Assembly: GCA_020465985.1 (NCBI GenBank)
Contig: JAANYP010007590.1
Span: 1 to 64,000 of the forward strand
Direction: 5' to 3'
Origin: Centrapalus pauciflorus
Taxonomy: Eukaryota > Streptophyta > Magnoliopsida > Asterales > Asteraceae
DNA: 64,000 nt
The notes below the pieces were generated by a model. It worked only from the letters and a program-made list of their open reading frames with translations, searched no databases and was not told where the DNA came from. Position numbers and translations under genes: made by a program. This document shows positions 10,130 through 22,965 of this stretch, piece after piece (position 1 is the first letter of the stretch; each line of letters begins with the position of its first letter).

Positions 10130-10500
10130 TTAATTAGAATTGAATCTCAAATTCGAATTTGACCATTAAATTCGAATGGTCTTCGAATTTAATTCCAAAG
10201 TCGAAGCAAGTACCTCGAATTTAGCTATATACTTGAATTTGGTCTTCGAATTTAATGGTCAAAGTTGAAGCAAGTACCTCGAATTTAACCCTATACTTGA
10301 ATTTAGTTCCACTATTCAAATTTAACATGTATATAATTGAAAGGATATCTTCAAAATTAGCCATGGATTTTTAATTGAGCATATATTCGAATTTAGTATA
10401 TATATTCGAATATTGGTTCGAATTTAATCTTCTATATTTGAATTCAGGTGTTAAACTCGAAACCCATTACTTAAATTCGAATATATTGAATAAAACACTT
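10130..10500 (+). repeat. TTCGAATTT word field in gypsy A LTR
   Basis: Dense repeats of TTCGAATTT and TCGAATTTA, including a perfect 14-nt palindrome CAAATTCGAATTTG at 10148-10161. The solo LTR of the same family has a comparable field built on a different word (32590-32780). Confidence 0.75.
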
Positions 10501-10545
10501 AGACAACACATATAATAACAATATAATTAGCAAAATGAGTATATA

Positions 10546-10547
<2 letters not shown>

Positions 10548-10614
<67 letters not shown>
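10548..10614. repeat. (AT)n microsatellite
   Basis: About 66 bp of alternating AT in the gypsy A LTR. The solo LTR of the same family has a much longer AT run at a similar place. Confidence 0.95.
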
Positions 10615-10616
<2 letters not shown>

Positions 10617-11858
10617 ACCTTTGAGAGTTTATGAAACAAAGAATATTAATGAAAAATGATTAATGAATAAACAAGTTATCAGAATTAGATAAAATAAAGA
10701 TTTTAACGACTAAAGAGATGACGATAATGATATGATATTGACATGATATGATATAATAATTCTAGACAGGTTCAGTGAAATTCTGAATATTTAGTTAAAG
10801 ATTTAAAGTGGGTCAAAGATTTGAATTGACAGAGAACAGACTGACAAAGATAAAATCCTGGGATAACTCAGGTGGCAGATTTTACATCTGTTTGATAAAG
10901 ACCCCAGATCTGTGAGTTATAGATATTCAGATTTAACATGCTTGAATTTCCGGTTGAGACATATTGTTGATGTTAGATTAAATTGACATTCATATTATTA
11001 GCTGGATTGTGACCTGTGCACACTATGGTTCGGTGTTGCCCAGTGGATCATGATAGCTATTTGACTTATCACTTCATATGATATTGCATTCACAGTTCAT
11101 TTCTGACATTGCTTTGAGATTATTGCTATCCTGACTTTGACTACGTATGCTTCATCATTGCATAGACTTTGGCATTTGATTCAGCTTGACTAGCCCTGTT
11201 GGTCTATTGTTCTAGACCTGGCTATTTCACCAGTTCTATTGAATTGGTAATGACATCCGATGTTCCGCCACGTTGATTTACTGGTAGCTAGCCCAGTATG
11301 TGGCTGATCCCCACGATTTTAGCGTGAGCGTGGCTTGAGCATCATCCAACTCTATGACCCTATGTCTCAATCATGAGTGGCTGAAGCATAAGCCTTGACA
11401 TATCATGCTAGACTTATGATGATCCGCTTGACAATGCATGTTTAATTTGAAAATCTATTTACTCACTAAGCATTGCTTACGGTTGCTACATTAACATTTT
11501 TACAGGAAAAGATAAAGGAAAGTCACCTGCGGGACCTAGTACTTAGGTCATACAAGAATCAAGTGAAGTTTTCATAGACCTCTACTCAGCAAACCATTTT
11601 GGTACAGATTGGATGATGATATTGTGGTGTTCTGGGTAGATTTATCTTGATTGTGTGATGATATGAACTAGATTAGATAGTACCCTTTATAAGTTTAATT
11701 TGAAACCTTAATCTGTATTAAACTTAATCCTAATATGCTGATACATGTAATTTAATTTTCCGCATTAAAATTACTCTATCTTAGTTATGGTTTATATCGT
11801 ATTGCATGATGTGGGACCTAGACTAGTGAGAACTGCCCCGTAAGGGGTGGTCTTCACA

Positions 11859-14069
11859 GATTTAACAGTTCAGCTCTGCTTGGCTCCTTATGAGCTTCCT
11901 CCAGTTCTGAGTCATCCACAGAGGCCAACTTAATTTCATCAATATCAATCACATTTTGATCGTTATGTACATATTGTTATGTGATGGGTTGTGAATGAAT
12001 GATTACTTCTTGAACGTTTTCATCTTCATCTTCCACTACCTGCTCATCAGATTTCCAATCAACTATATCTTCAGGTACAAACTCCCCTTCCTCCAAATCC
12101 TCAACATCATCCTCAAAATCAAACACTATTTCTTCTTCTTCTATATCCATCAGAGCATCTATCATCTCGCTCTCAATGGAATTAGAAGCTTCACCTTCAG
12201 CCCTTTCTTCTACTACAGACTGACTTGGCTCCCCCTGAATTGTTGCTTGCTGAGCAGTCGAGAAATCTGCTAGCTCGCTTTCTTTTCTTGCCTCGGGATC
12301 ATTGCTGTCATCATTATCTCTCCTTATGACTTGGGTTTCTTTACAGCTATTCTCCCCCTGAGCTTGAAGATTCTTCAGTAACTGCTCCAGGAGGGACTTC
12401 ATTGATTTAATCTCAGAAGCTTGATCAGTAACAGTTGTTTTCAGTTTAGCATTCTCCTGATCAAGTCTGGCGTTATGAGCTTGAAGTTCGTTGACTGCTG
12501 TGGTAAGCTGGAAGATTTGGATTGTTTGGAAATCCACCTTGCTCCTCAGCTCTGTAAAACGCTGATTCTCAGTGAATGTGGATGGAATGGATGTAATTGG
12601 TGATGGCCTGATGGATGGTTGAACAGCTGGAATTTCAGGCTCTGGAGCAGAAGAGGATGAAGCTCCCTACATAAAACGATGTCTCTTCGCTCTAGCAGCT
12701 CTTGTATCTTCTTCTCTCGTACTGACCACAATTCTTGAACCATATCTGCCTATGCGGACTGATGGATCAACATGCTCTGCCTCTACTTCCGGTACTTCTA
12801 CTTCTTCAACTTCTTCCGACTCAGATTAAGAGGTGGTCATAGCTTGACCTTCTACCCCAGCCTCTCTTTCTTCAATTTCTGCCATAGGGACCTCAATGTC
12901 CAAATTCTCAGCACCTGATGGCCGATATTCATCAACGTCTCTCAAAGTATCCTGAAGGTCAGTTGGTGGATCCAAAACATCCTGAACCATTTGTTTAGTC
13001 AGATTTAGATCTGAGTTAGTCCCTTGAGCCCAGATCTCTTCGAGTGTTTGGGTAGTTTGATCAATTTCTGGGAATCCTGTTGAAGTTCCTACAGCGTCCG
13101 AAGATGGACCTGCTGCCGTTGACACGTGAACTCTGCTTGATGATGGCCTGGATGCCTGAGTTTGACTTGCTGTAGCTCTTTGCCTCCTTCTAGGTTGCGT
13201 TTGAGGTTATGGCTGTTGTTGCTGTTGTTGCACTGGCTGCGGCTAAGGCCCTTCTCTAGCCCAGTTATCCCCTTCTGGGGCAACAAAATCTGGATCTACC
13301 ACTGCTCCAAAGAGAGGTGCATCAAGTGGTCTGACCTGCTCAGCCCTGCGGGCATTGTGCGACTGGCAGTCAGCAAAAATTCATTTATCTATAACTGCCA
13401 CACTTTGAAGATCTGGAAGCGATGGCAGATTTGGCAAAAAATGGCGGATAACATTATCGCGAAGCGCGGATACATCAAAAATCTTTCGCGCGCTGGAGCC
13501 GTGATCTGGTGCACGAACTCCACAAAGAACATCTCTGAATAGCTTAAACTCTTGTTATAAACCCAGGCAATCATGGCCGACTGCATCTTGGAGACAATGT
13601 AATCGAATCCCGCCTTTTTCGGTGCAAAGCACACCATTATCACATGTGCTAAATACTTACACTGCCCTATTAACCCACTTTTCATGAATGAAGCTTTGGT
13701 TATATCCAGGGCATATCCCATTCGCAAGAAGGCCGCTTACCTTATATGTACAGGGAAATCTATGGGCCCTGCCTCTTGTCCTATAGACCCTAGCTGCAAA
13801 ATTTGACACTGCATATCCGCGGAGAAAACTATTTGCTGCCCGGCAACTCTTGTCCTCAAAACTGTCGGCGTCACCGTACAGTCAACTTGTAAGTGCTCCC
13901 AAAATTGCCTTCCATACGGTAATCTAATCTGCACATTATGGGATAGTGCATACGACACCCTGGAATGTGTCAAAAACTCCACCATCTGTCTAAACGCCTG
14001 TGCTTCGGGAAGCTCTCTGTCTAGAGACATTACCATATTATGCTTTTGGAAGAACGCCATTTCACCCAT
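11859..14069 (-). pseudogene. Extra (envelope-like) ORF of copia B, truncated
   Basis: Homologue of 3028-6057. The ATG (14069-14067) follows the splice acceptor AG by 2 nt. The N-terminal domain is clear (MGEMAFFQKHN, QVDCTVTPTVLRTR, FMKSGLIGQCKYL), with a nonsense codon at 13737-13739, where copy A has Gln, and a frameshift near 13450. The acidic middle (13125-12826), Pro-rich remnants and coiled coil (about 12540-12370) remain, then an acidic tail (12180-11990). Reading continues to 11859, where the gypsy A LTR interrupts it, so the C-terminal domain is missing here. Confidence 0.75.
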
Positions 14070-15591
14070 ACCTGCACATAAAACAATAACAAAATTAGTA
14101 GTGAAGGACAAAAATGAAACTTGTTTAATTACGAATTTGTTTTAATTTTGAACTTACGTAAGTCCAAAATCCAACACATTCGAATTTCTACAAGTTTGCA
14201 GTTAAAATTATGCAAACATTTCAAATTTAATAATAGATTCAAAGGACATGTTCGAAGTTGACTGAATTCGAGTTTGTTGACAAATTTGAATTTCCTGACA
14301 AGTTCAAACATGATGAACATGTTCGAAGTCGATCACTTTCGAACACAAATCCATGATTTTAACCCCATTAGACTTAGAAAATAGTATTAACTAGTCCTAT
14401 TAGGTTCTAATTGAAAATATATGCAATTAATTTGTAGTTTCACCGGTTAAAACTTGTGATTCTGAGTCACAAAGTTTAAACCCCAAAAAATTCAAAATCA
14501 TCTATTTTTTACTATAATTGAGTCCTAGACTACCTAAACTTTGTATAATACTGATGTTTATACCTAAAGTTGTTGATAGATTCGAACACAAATGGACAAA
14601 ACTTCGAGAAATAGTAGAAGATTCGAAAACAGCAAACTCGAACACAAGTTCGAAATCGCACGGAGACAAGTTTGAAATACCAAAATCGAAGGTAGATGAT
14701 AATGAATGAGTCACTGTTGACCTTTATATACTAACCACCTTCGAAGTTGTGCTAAACATCGAATTTCCTGAAAGATTCGAATGTTAATTCGAATTTGTCT
14801 TAAATTCGAATATAATTGAAAATTTTGAATAAAATTCAACTTTTCCAACTTTTTCAACCTTTTCGTGTAACGGAACAAACTTTGCAGCTTTATTCACACT
14901 AAGCGATAGATTATCATGCAATGTTTGTTTATTCAACTAAAAAATGCAACCTTAGTAACTTTGACATTTTTTCTACTTTAAAAATAAAATAAAATAAACT
15001 AAAATAAAATAAAATAGAATAAAATAAAACACAGAAAAATAAGATAAAATAAAATAAAATAAATTTTTGAATAAAAAAGTTGAACTACTCAAAAATATTT
15101 TTAAACTTTACAACCTATATTAACAGAATATTTTTGGCGAGAAACTGAGAGAAAGGTTCAATCAGATAGCGGTGTCAAATACGCACTTTCAGTATTGCAC
15201 TTGGTCATACATCTAAGTTAGTTACACATATGACTTTTTCTTTAATATTTTATTAGTTTTGAGATTTCCTTTGTGTATTATGCCTACCAACACATCAAAC
15301 TAGAAAATGTATATCACTTAGAGTTTTAGGTGCATTATGTGTGAGAGCTTAACACTTAGAGCTTGTATCGACTGTGCTAATTTTCGTCACTTTGAACCTA
15401 TGTATCTAAGACTTAACTCATTTTCTAATATTCTCTCTTTTTTTTGAACTTTTTATGGTTTTCTCTCTTTTTTCTTTTGTTTTTCATAAATAAGAATAAG
15501 CTAATAAAATAACCTACTCAACTTACTATAAAAAGAAAGAAACTCTACTAACATATTGTTATAAAAAGAATTAAAATTTTCTAAGGTCAAG
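14070..15591 (-). other. Pol-to-extra-ORF spacer of copia B
   Basis: 1.52 kb. Contains the purine tract (15485-15427), a TTTTA array (about 15065-14980), TCGA words (14830-14575 and 14340-14150) and the splice acceptor at 14085-14072. It lacks the roughly 560 bp module with the hairpins found in A and C. The join lies near 15215, where sequence matching A up to about 1206 meets sequence matching A from about 1775. Confidence 0.65.
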
Positions 15592-17235
15592 TTACTCTGG
15601 ATTACGCATGTCATTTAGTTGAACTAACAACTCAAAACGTGACTTATCAAAAGCTTTAGAAAACAAATCAGCATTATTATCTTCCTTTGCCACTTTTACC
15701 AGCTTAATTAAGTTCTTTTCAGCACAATCACATATAAAATGGTGTCTTATGTCTATGTGCTTTGTTTTACTGTGTTTAACTGGATTATTGGTTATAGCAA
15801 TAGTAGACTGGTTATCTATCCTAATAATAGTATGAGTATAAGTCAAACCGTAATCTTGCAATTGTTGTTGTATCCACAAAACGTGTGAACAACAACTACC
15901 AGCAGCAACATATTCGGCCTCGCACGTTGTCACAACTACCGAAGTCTGTTTCTTGCATTGCCAGGAAACGAGCCTCCCACCAAGGACTGACAACCTCCAG
16001 TTGTTGACTTTCGATTCGAGCTGCACCCTCCATAATCTGAATCTGTGAAAGCTTCCTATTCCATATCACCATCCACGTGATACCAAAATCGCAGCTTCAG
16101 TTTCGACTTGAGGTATCTCAGAATTCGCTTCACAGCTTTCATATGCATCTCTTTTGGATTAGCTTGAAACCTAGCACAAATACACACAACAAACATTATG
16201 TCAGGTCTAGAAGCAGTTAAATACATAAGTGATCCAATCATGGCCCGATATAACGTCGGATCCACATCGGTATCACTTTCTCTACACGGTCCGAGATTGT
16301 GATTCACTTGAATCGTCGTGCTAAAGTGAGCCGTCAGCTTGGTTCCTTCCATCCCGAAGCGCTCTAGAATGTCGTAGACATACTTCGTCTGATGGATAAA
16401 CATACCCTCCTTCCTCTGTTCTACTTGCAAACCCAGAAAGAAGTTCAAATCTACCATAGCACTCATCTCAAATTTAGACTTCATTACCTTCTCAAAATCT
16501 TTGCACATCTGCTCGTCTGATGACCCAAAAAATGATATCATCGACGTACACTAGTACCAAGATGAAATGTTCACCCTTCCTCTTCACAAACAGTGTACTA
16601 TCAATTCTCCCTCTTTCAAACCTGTTGTCTAAAAGATGAGTAGATAGTTTTTCATACCATGCCCTTGGTGCTTGATGTAGTCCATAAAGAGCCTTATCAA
16701 GACGATACACTCTGTTTAGATACATTGGATCTGTAAACCCGGGCGGTTGTTCAACGTACACCGGTTCCTTCACTTTGCCATATAGGAAGGAACTCTTTAC
16801 ATCAAGTTGATAAACTTTAAAGCCTTTGAAGGATGCAAAGGCAAGAAACAAACGGATTGCTTCAAGCCTTGCCACTGGCGCAAATACTTCATTGTAATCG
16901 ATTCCTTCCTCTTGGTTGAAACCCTTTACTATAAGTCTTGCCTTGATGCGAGTCACTATACCCCAATCATCTCTGTTGCACTTAAAAACCTACTTGGTTC
17001 CTATTGCAACTTCTCCTCGAGGTAACGGAACTAACTCCCACACTTCAAGTTTCCTGAATTGTGACAGTTCTTCCTGCATCGCTTCAACCCAAGAGTTGTC
17101 TTTCAGTGCCATTTGCACATTCTTCAGCTCTACTTGGGAGATGAAACACGAATAGAGGCAAGTGTGAAAGGCCTCGGAGTCATTGATCATCGACAACAAC
17201 ACTGTGTTGTTGTTCAAACTACTCCTAGTCCTCAC
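15592..17235 (-). pseudogene. Copia B pol: reverse transcriptase and RNase H
   Basis: The RT begins at VEAMQEELSQFRKLEVWELVP and runs through KARLIVKGFNQEEGIDY, VYQLDVKSSFLYGKV and the catalytic YVDDIIF. It is broken by a frameshift just after that motif (about 16530) and continues in another frame (GSSDEQMCKDFEKVM). RNase H (16026-15592) follows after a short scrambled stretch at about 16055-16027. It keeps CEAEYVAAG, RIDNQS and KHIDIRHHFI but has lost the usual FTDSDYAG region. The stop at 15592 is equivalent to 768 in copy A. Not functional as it stands. Confidence 0.85.
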
Positions 17236-17344
17236 ACCAACATTAAGATTTTCTATGATACTCTCAACTGGATGATCCTTATTAATCCTTGATGTTTCTA
17301 TGTCATCAACCCTAAGATTATCTCGAAGTTTGATCCTATTTCAC

Positions 17345-18958
17345 CTAAAGGGGAACGACTTCATATGCTACATTTTCTTCCTCATGAACACTGTTCTCGG
17401 AGTTCGAATTTGTAGCCTGATTTTCGTTTGTAGGCAACTCAGAATCATTCTCTGCTGGAGATCTATCTTCTGTTGTTGTAGGCTCAGATGTTGATGGAAA
17501 GGTCGTCCTCGGAAAACTTTGACCATCGTCATTCAGATTTAATGACGATAAGTCCTGTTCGATTGTACCTGCATTTCCATCCAAAGGAATGTCAAATGAT
17601 TCAAACAGTTTGTCATAATCAAAAATCCATTCCGGACCAGTTTGGGGTTCTTGTGTATAACTTGTTACATCAATGTTATACACAATCTCTACCGCACCAT
17701 TTGATTTGTTAAAAAAACACTTTTATTTGGTCAGTTTGGCACATAACCTAGGAAATAACCTTCGTCAGCCTTTTCACCAAACTTAGGTTGATGTTTTGTT
17801 TTCATTAACGTACATGGTACCCCAAATGGTTCGAAGCCAGTTAAATTTGATGGCCTTTTATTCAAAACATCATAACAGGTTTTGTTCAGTGATTTGACAG
17901 TAAGGACCCGATTTAAAACATGACACACGGTATTCACTGCCTCCCCCCAAAATATGGTAGGAAGCTTTGAATCCGAGGGCATGGTCCTTGCTGCCTCAAT
18001 CAAAGTCCTGTTTTTCCGTTCAGCCACCCCATTTTGCTGTGGTTCATAAGGTGCACTAAATTGATGCACAATGCCTTTTGATAGGCAATATACACCAATT
18101 ACAGTGTTTTTGAATTCCGTTCTGTTATCACTCCTGATACGTTTTACCCGCGTCCCATAGGAGTTTTCGACTTGGTCTAAGAACCCGATTAGCTTGGCAG
18201 TTGTCTCGTCCTTCGTACCTAAAAAAAACCCATGAAAATCATGAGTAATCATCAGTGATAACTAAACAATACCAACTACCACCTATTGTCCTTTTGTTGA
18301 TTGGTCCGAACAGGTCCATATGCAACAAATCGAAAGTGGCAGATATAGAGTTCTGAGTCTTGGACTTTTGTGACTTCTTGTGTTGTTTGCCTTTCATGCA
18401 CGGAACACACTTGTCTTCAAACTGAAAACTCTTCACTGGAACACATTGCACCAGTCTATTCTTAGTGATGTAGTTCATTTTTCTTAGGTGCAAGTGTGCC
18501 ATGCGTCTGTGCCATAAAATGGATTCGGTCTCTGAAGCTTTTGATAGAAGACATATTGGTCCCATCGAAGATTCCGGTTTATTCATGTCTAGCATGTACA
18601 AGTCATTCTTCCTTGGGGCCCTCATCAATATCCGCTCTTCAGGTACTTTAAATTCCGGTTTTAGCACTAACGCCTCAGTATCAGCGAAGATTACTGAGTT
18701 CTTCTTATCACAGATTTGAGATACACTAATGAGATTGTGAGCAAGTTTATCAACGTGGCAAACTTGATCCAGTTTGATAGTCTCATTAGTGACCACTCCA
18801 GTACCGGCGATATTTCCTCCTTTATTACCAGCAAATGATACAAATCCCCTATTCCCTCCCTTGAAGTCTGTGAGTAGACTTCTTTCCCCAGTCATGTGCC
18901 TAAAGCAACCACTATCGACGAACCACTTGTTGTTTAGGCCTGTAGTTATTACATGCAC
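17345..18958 (-). pseudogene. Copia B pol: protease and integrase
   Basis: Starts with the aspartic protease region (WFVDSGCFRHMTG, with an intact DSG). It continues into the pre-integrase segment and an HHCC zinc finger (LWHRRMAH...CVPCMKGKQH). The integrase core follows: LLHMDLFGPI, IRSDNRTEF (family form DNGTEF) and the E of GVAERKNRTLIEAA. A frameshift near 18245 separates the two open pieces (18958-18239 and 18252-17731), and the frame then runs on through 17683-17345, an acidic linker towards RT. In other copies all these segments form one polyprotein. Confidence 0.85.
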
Positions 18959-19147
18959 ATGAACGAAAATAGGTTAGTTATCACGGGGAACCCAAGCCAT
19001 GACTGACTTGGTAATACCATTCTCATCCACATACGTGAACTCCTTCAAATACCCATCTCTCCTTTCAGGTGACTTGGGTGTTTGATTAAGAGCTTGTTAT
19101 GGTGCAGAGTGATTTAAGTTCACTCTCGGCCTTTGTGTAAGCATTTT

Positions 19148-21809
19148 CTATGGAGCCCTTGAATAATTTCGATTATAAGGCATTTCCGAGTGATATCCCT
19201 GGGCTCTACCTGGTGTCTGATGTCTTACAGGAGTGTGTGACCTAACTGGAGTGTAAGCTCTTCTATGTGTAGTACTCCTATAATTTTGTTGTGGTCCTGA
19301 CCTAGATTGATTAGGGACTCTATTTGGTGAATTAGTCCTAACCACTTCATTCGGTCTACCTGACACTGGTGTTTGTTTCACAGCAGTCTTATGTGTGGCT
19401 TGCACAATTTTCTCGGTGTTTTGAGAACCACTTGTGCTTGCTACACTTGGAGACGGTTTATGTTGTTCCGGCTTTCCATTTCTAGGTGTAGATTCTACCT
19501 TCTTATGTGGACAACTAGAAGCAACATGTCCCTTTTCATGACATCTAAAACAAGGAATTTTGTCAATAGAAGATGGCACAAATTTGACCTTCTTAGGTGT
19601 TTCACTAGTGTCTTGTTCTTTCGACTCAACTATAGTGACTGTTTTCTCCTTTTGATTATTAAAGTCAGGTTTGGCTTCTCCTATAAGCTTATCACTAGAA
19701 GATGGCACAAATTTGACCTTCTTAATGTTAGCATTGTTACTAGTCACCTTAGTTTCTTTATCTTTAACAAATTCAGACACAGGTTCCGATGCGACCTCTG
19801 ATTCAACTGGTTTATCAGTTTTATCCTGAGGCTGAGGTACATAGTTATCATTGAAAGGTGGAGGACTCTCAGTATACCCTAAACCTACAGGTTTCTTAGA
19901 CTGACGCTGTGCATCTAAGATCTTCCTTAGGTTCAATGAAGAGTTCCTAAACTTTTCCAGTTTATTATTCCCCTCTGCAACCTTAACCTTAGCTTCTGCT
20001 AGCTCTACCTCTTTAGTCTTAAGCTCTTTGGTCAACGCCTCAACATGTTAATACATTAGTTCTATTCTAACAAACTGCTCACTCAGCTTGTCTTTAAGAA
20101 CTATGACATCTTATGCATCTGCCTTAAGCTTATTCCTAAGGTCTTGTTTTACATCTAAAAGGCTAGCATTGTCTGATTTTAAGGATTCATTTTGAGCAGT
20201 TAGATTTGTATGTGTTTCAAGCAATAAATTTAATGTATCATTAGTAGTAGCATAGAAAGCACATAAATCACGGACTGTAGAGGAGTTCAGAATTACCTTT
20301 GCGTGAGCTGAATCCACGTTTGCCATTTGTGCAGCAAACTCTAGAATTCTCTGATCTTTTGACTTCTCTACTAGCAAAGGACTGATATCATTCTGGTAGT
20401 TGTCCTCTGCATCTTCCTCTGCTCCGACACTTCCAGTCTCTGTTACTTCAGCCATGAAGGCTCTAGCGTTAGACTCTGGATGTGTACTCCAGTCATATTT
20501 CCATCGAGCTGTCTGTCAGATGTGACATTGGTTAACAGACCAGCTATGTTTGCCTGATTACTCGAACTACCCGGCTGATATCTCCCCTAAGATTGATTCT
20601 GGTATTGGTTCTGGTAGTTCTCAACTTTAGGTCGTTGACATTCTCTAGCAAAATGTCCAAACCCTTGGCAGTTGTATCACTTAAGTTTGGATTTGTCAAA
20701 TCCAATCTTATTATTGCTGACATTTAGATTTCTGCCTGTCCTCTTGATGAATCTCTTGACTCGCTGAGTCACCATGGCCAGTTGCCATTGTAGATCCATC
20801 TCCTCTAAATCATCAGGATCTACCTGATCATATTCTTCATCCCATAGAGCATGATCGTTGATTTTCCCTTGAACGCAATTACCATAGGCGGCCACAAAGG
20901 AAGCCAAAAGATTTAAGTGATCTTCACCTGATTTTGCGCTCATCGGCATCCTTGAGTATCCTTGAGACATACATGCAGACTGTGTTGGATTTTCTTCTGG
21001 TCTAGAGAACCCTAAGAAAGCCCAGCTCCCTGAGTCATCTACTTCAACCGGAGTCGATGTTTCACCCGTAAAGAATGTTGTAGCCGTATTTAATTCACTT
21101 GCTACTGAAGGTTTGGACTTCCCAAAATACATATCCGGATCATGTGCTTGGTCATAATCCTGTTCCTTTTTCAGCAATTCAAAGTTATAGGCCCTCAACA
21201 TTCCTATCACTTTATCTAGTGTTAGAGTCTCAAACTTCTCTTCATCATGCTTTATCAGCGCCACATACATCTCCCATTTGGCTAGTAAAGCATCTAGAAT
21301 TTTTCCAATCTTCTCTGACTCACAATACTCGACATCGTGGTTGTCTAACTCAGTCAACAAATGATAGAATCTGGTAATGGTCTCATCCAGCTTTTCGTTT
21401 TTCAAAGCCTTGAATATAGCAAACTGCTGCTTGAGCATTTCCATTCTACCTTTCCTAACTCTAGGATTTCCTTCACACCTTTTCTCCAGTGCATCACACA
21501 ACTCTTTTGCTGTTCGTTAATTTCGAAATGTGTGTAGGATTTACTGAGGTAAAGCGATTCTAATAATCGAGAATGCTTGATTCTCGGCCTCATATAACTT
21601 CTTATCATCATCCTTCATCATTTGATATGAAAGACTCGTTGACGTCCCTCAACTTCTGTTGTAGGTGGAATGTATCCCTCGTCGATACAAATCCACATTC
21701 TCATATCATTGAATCGAGCGAAGTCGGCGAACCTATCCTTCAACCAATAATAATCCTCCAACTTTAGCAACTTAGGTGGAGAATGTGTCTTTCCGACCTC
21801 ATGATCCAT
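19148..21809 (-). pseudogene. Copia B gag, with two zinc knuckles
   Basis: Starts at MDHEVGK (21809) and ends near 19148 before the protease. The N-terminal Gag core (21501-20677) includes ALEKRCEGNPRVRKGR and TLTDKV-type helices. The first zinc knuckle (about 20674-20630) reads *YNCQGFGHFARECQ, so its first Cys is now a stop. A coiled-coil segment follows (20455-20111 and 20035 on), then a second knuckle CFRCHEKGHVASSC (about 19556-19510) and a basic Pro/Arg tail. Two knuckles plus a coiled coil make a long Gag, as in Sireviruses. Frameshifts occur near 21600 and 20510. Confidence 0.85.
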
Positions 21810-22370
21810 TTCAATAAACCTTTGTATTCGTAAAAGTTTGAATTCAAAACTTAACTAATTTAATTCGAAATTAATTTAAATCAACACTTTCGAAATTGAG
21901 GAAGTTCGAATATAATTAATTTTGTTTGAAATTAAATTCGAAAATAAGTTTTAACTTCAACCAAATTCGAAATTTTCGAAGGTTTTTCCAAAATCGAATA
22001 CTTAAATTCGAATTGAAGAAAAATTCGAAAATGAGCAATTCGAATCAAATCTTAAAATAACTTCAAAAGGAGCGTATTATTTGACAAAGTAGAATTTTGA
22101 ATAAACCTTAATACCCCCTTGATGTTCGAGCGCTGCAAGTTCGAAAAACGGCTAAAAGTTTGAATTTTTTCAACTTTTCAGATTAAACCAAAGTTTTTAG
22201 GATTGAAAACTTTGATTTCGACCAAAAGTGTTGAACTTATATGAACCTTTTCCCGATATCTTACTTGTAAAACTCAAAATCTATCCAAAAATGTGATTGA
22301 TCGTCCAAAAACGTCAACAAACCACAGATGTTACTTGTGAACACGAAGAACACCACGAACACCTTTATGT
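21810..22370 (-). repeat. Leader of copia B with TTCGAA words
   Basis: The non-coding leader between PBS and gag. It is dense in TTCGAAATT, AATTCGAATT and TTCGAAAA words (22165-21840). No ORF seen. Confidence 0.7.
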
Positions 22371-22381
22371 CTCTGATACCA
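22371..22381 (-). promoter_or_regulatory. Primer binding site (initiator tRNA-Met), copia B
   Basis: Reads TGGTATCAGAG on the minus strand, 2 nt after the 5' LTR end, complementary to the 3' end of initiator tRNA-Met. Confidence 0.85.
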
Positions 22382-22383
22382 CT

Positions 22384-22965
22384 TGTAAGGTCACCTACCT
22401 ACGGATCCTATCTTGACGCGACACCTGCCAACGAGTGCGGAATCCTCATTAGCGGCTTGACGGATAGACCACGCACGCCGAAACACGGAGACTAGAACAG
22501 TGATAGACGAACAACGGATCGTCCCAACACGATGATTCTCTCCACACGAAACTCTCTGATTGCTAGCAAGTTCGAGATCGCCCTTTGCACTAATCACTCT
22601 GAAATTCTGCAAAAGTCTAATAAATAATCGAATTAACCCTTAATTATATTGCCCAGTTCGAGTTTGTCTAGGACAAGTTCGAACTTGGCCCAAGGCCTTT
22701 TCGAACTTCTCCTCTAACAAATTCGAACCTTTTCCTTCAAACTTATGTTTGAACTTATTTTTGAACTTATCTTTGAACTTATGTTTGAACTTATTGTAAT
22801 ACATTACACCAAGTTCAAACATATATCCAATTAATATAAAGCATGTATAAACAAACTTATAACACACATATAACAAATACTTAATAATGTATAATAATAA
22901 ACAAATTGACTTTTACAAAATATGTCTATACTTAGACTGCTATCATCACCCAGGGTGGACTAACA
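22384..22965 (-). repeat. 5' LTR of copia B
   Basis: 582 bp, reading TGTTAGTCCACCC ... GACCTTACA on the minus strand. Homologous to the LTRs of A and C. Contains a perfect 14-nt palindrome CAAGTTCGAACTTG (22674-22687). Confidence 0.85.

Larger units (their letters stand above)
6762..11858 (+). mobile_element. Gypsy A (chromovirus, Tekay/Del-like), 3' part
   Basis: The pol gene from the start of RT to a C-terminal chromodomain-like segment, followed by a 2.4 kb LTR. The element's 5' half must lie left of copia A, outside the window. Its right end (TCTTCACA at 11858) abuts the extra ORF of copia B, so gypsy A is inserted into copia B and was later hit by copia A. Confidence 0.85.
9432..11858 (+). 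repeat. 3' LTR of gypsy A
   Basis: 2427 bp from TGTAACAACC to GGTCTTCACA. It is the same family as the solo LTR at 30716-33521 (minus), which shares the ends, an AT microsatellite and a CG-word field. It contains a CT microsatellite, a possible splice donor GAGGTAAG (GT at 9887) and a possible acceptor TTTTTACAG (AG at 11504-11505) followed by a short coding-like stretch (GKDKGKSPAGPST). Confidence 0.85.
11859..22965 (-). mobile_element. Copia copy B (Sirevirus-type), 5' LTR to extra ORF
   Basis: Minus-strand copia element: 5' LTR 22384-22965, PBS, leader, gag (from 21809), pol to 15592, spacer, then the extra ORF from 14069 until gypsy A cuts it at 11859. The rest (C-terminal domain and 3' LTR) must lie left of the window. 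Coding parts have scattered stops and frameshifts. It flanks gypsy sequence at 22966. Confidence 0.88.

Noticed and set aside
15200..15230. Missing 560 bp in copy B as a precisely spliced intron
   Set aside because: No alignment of the junction gives GT...AG ends; a plain deletion is simpler.
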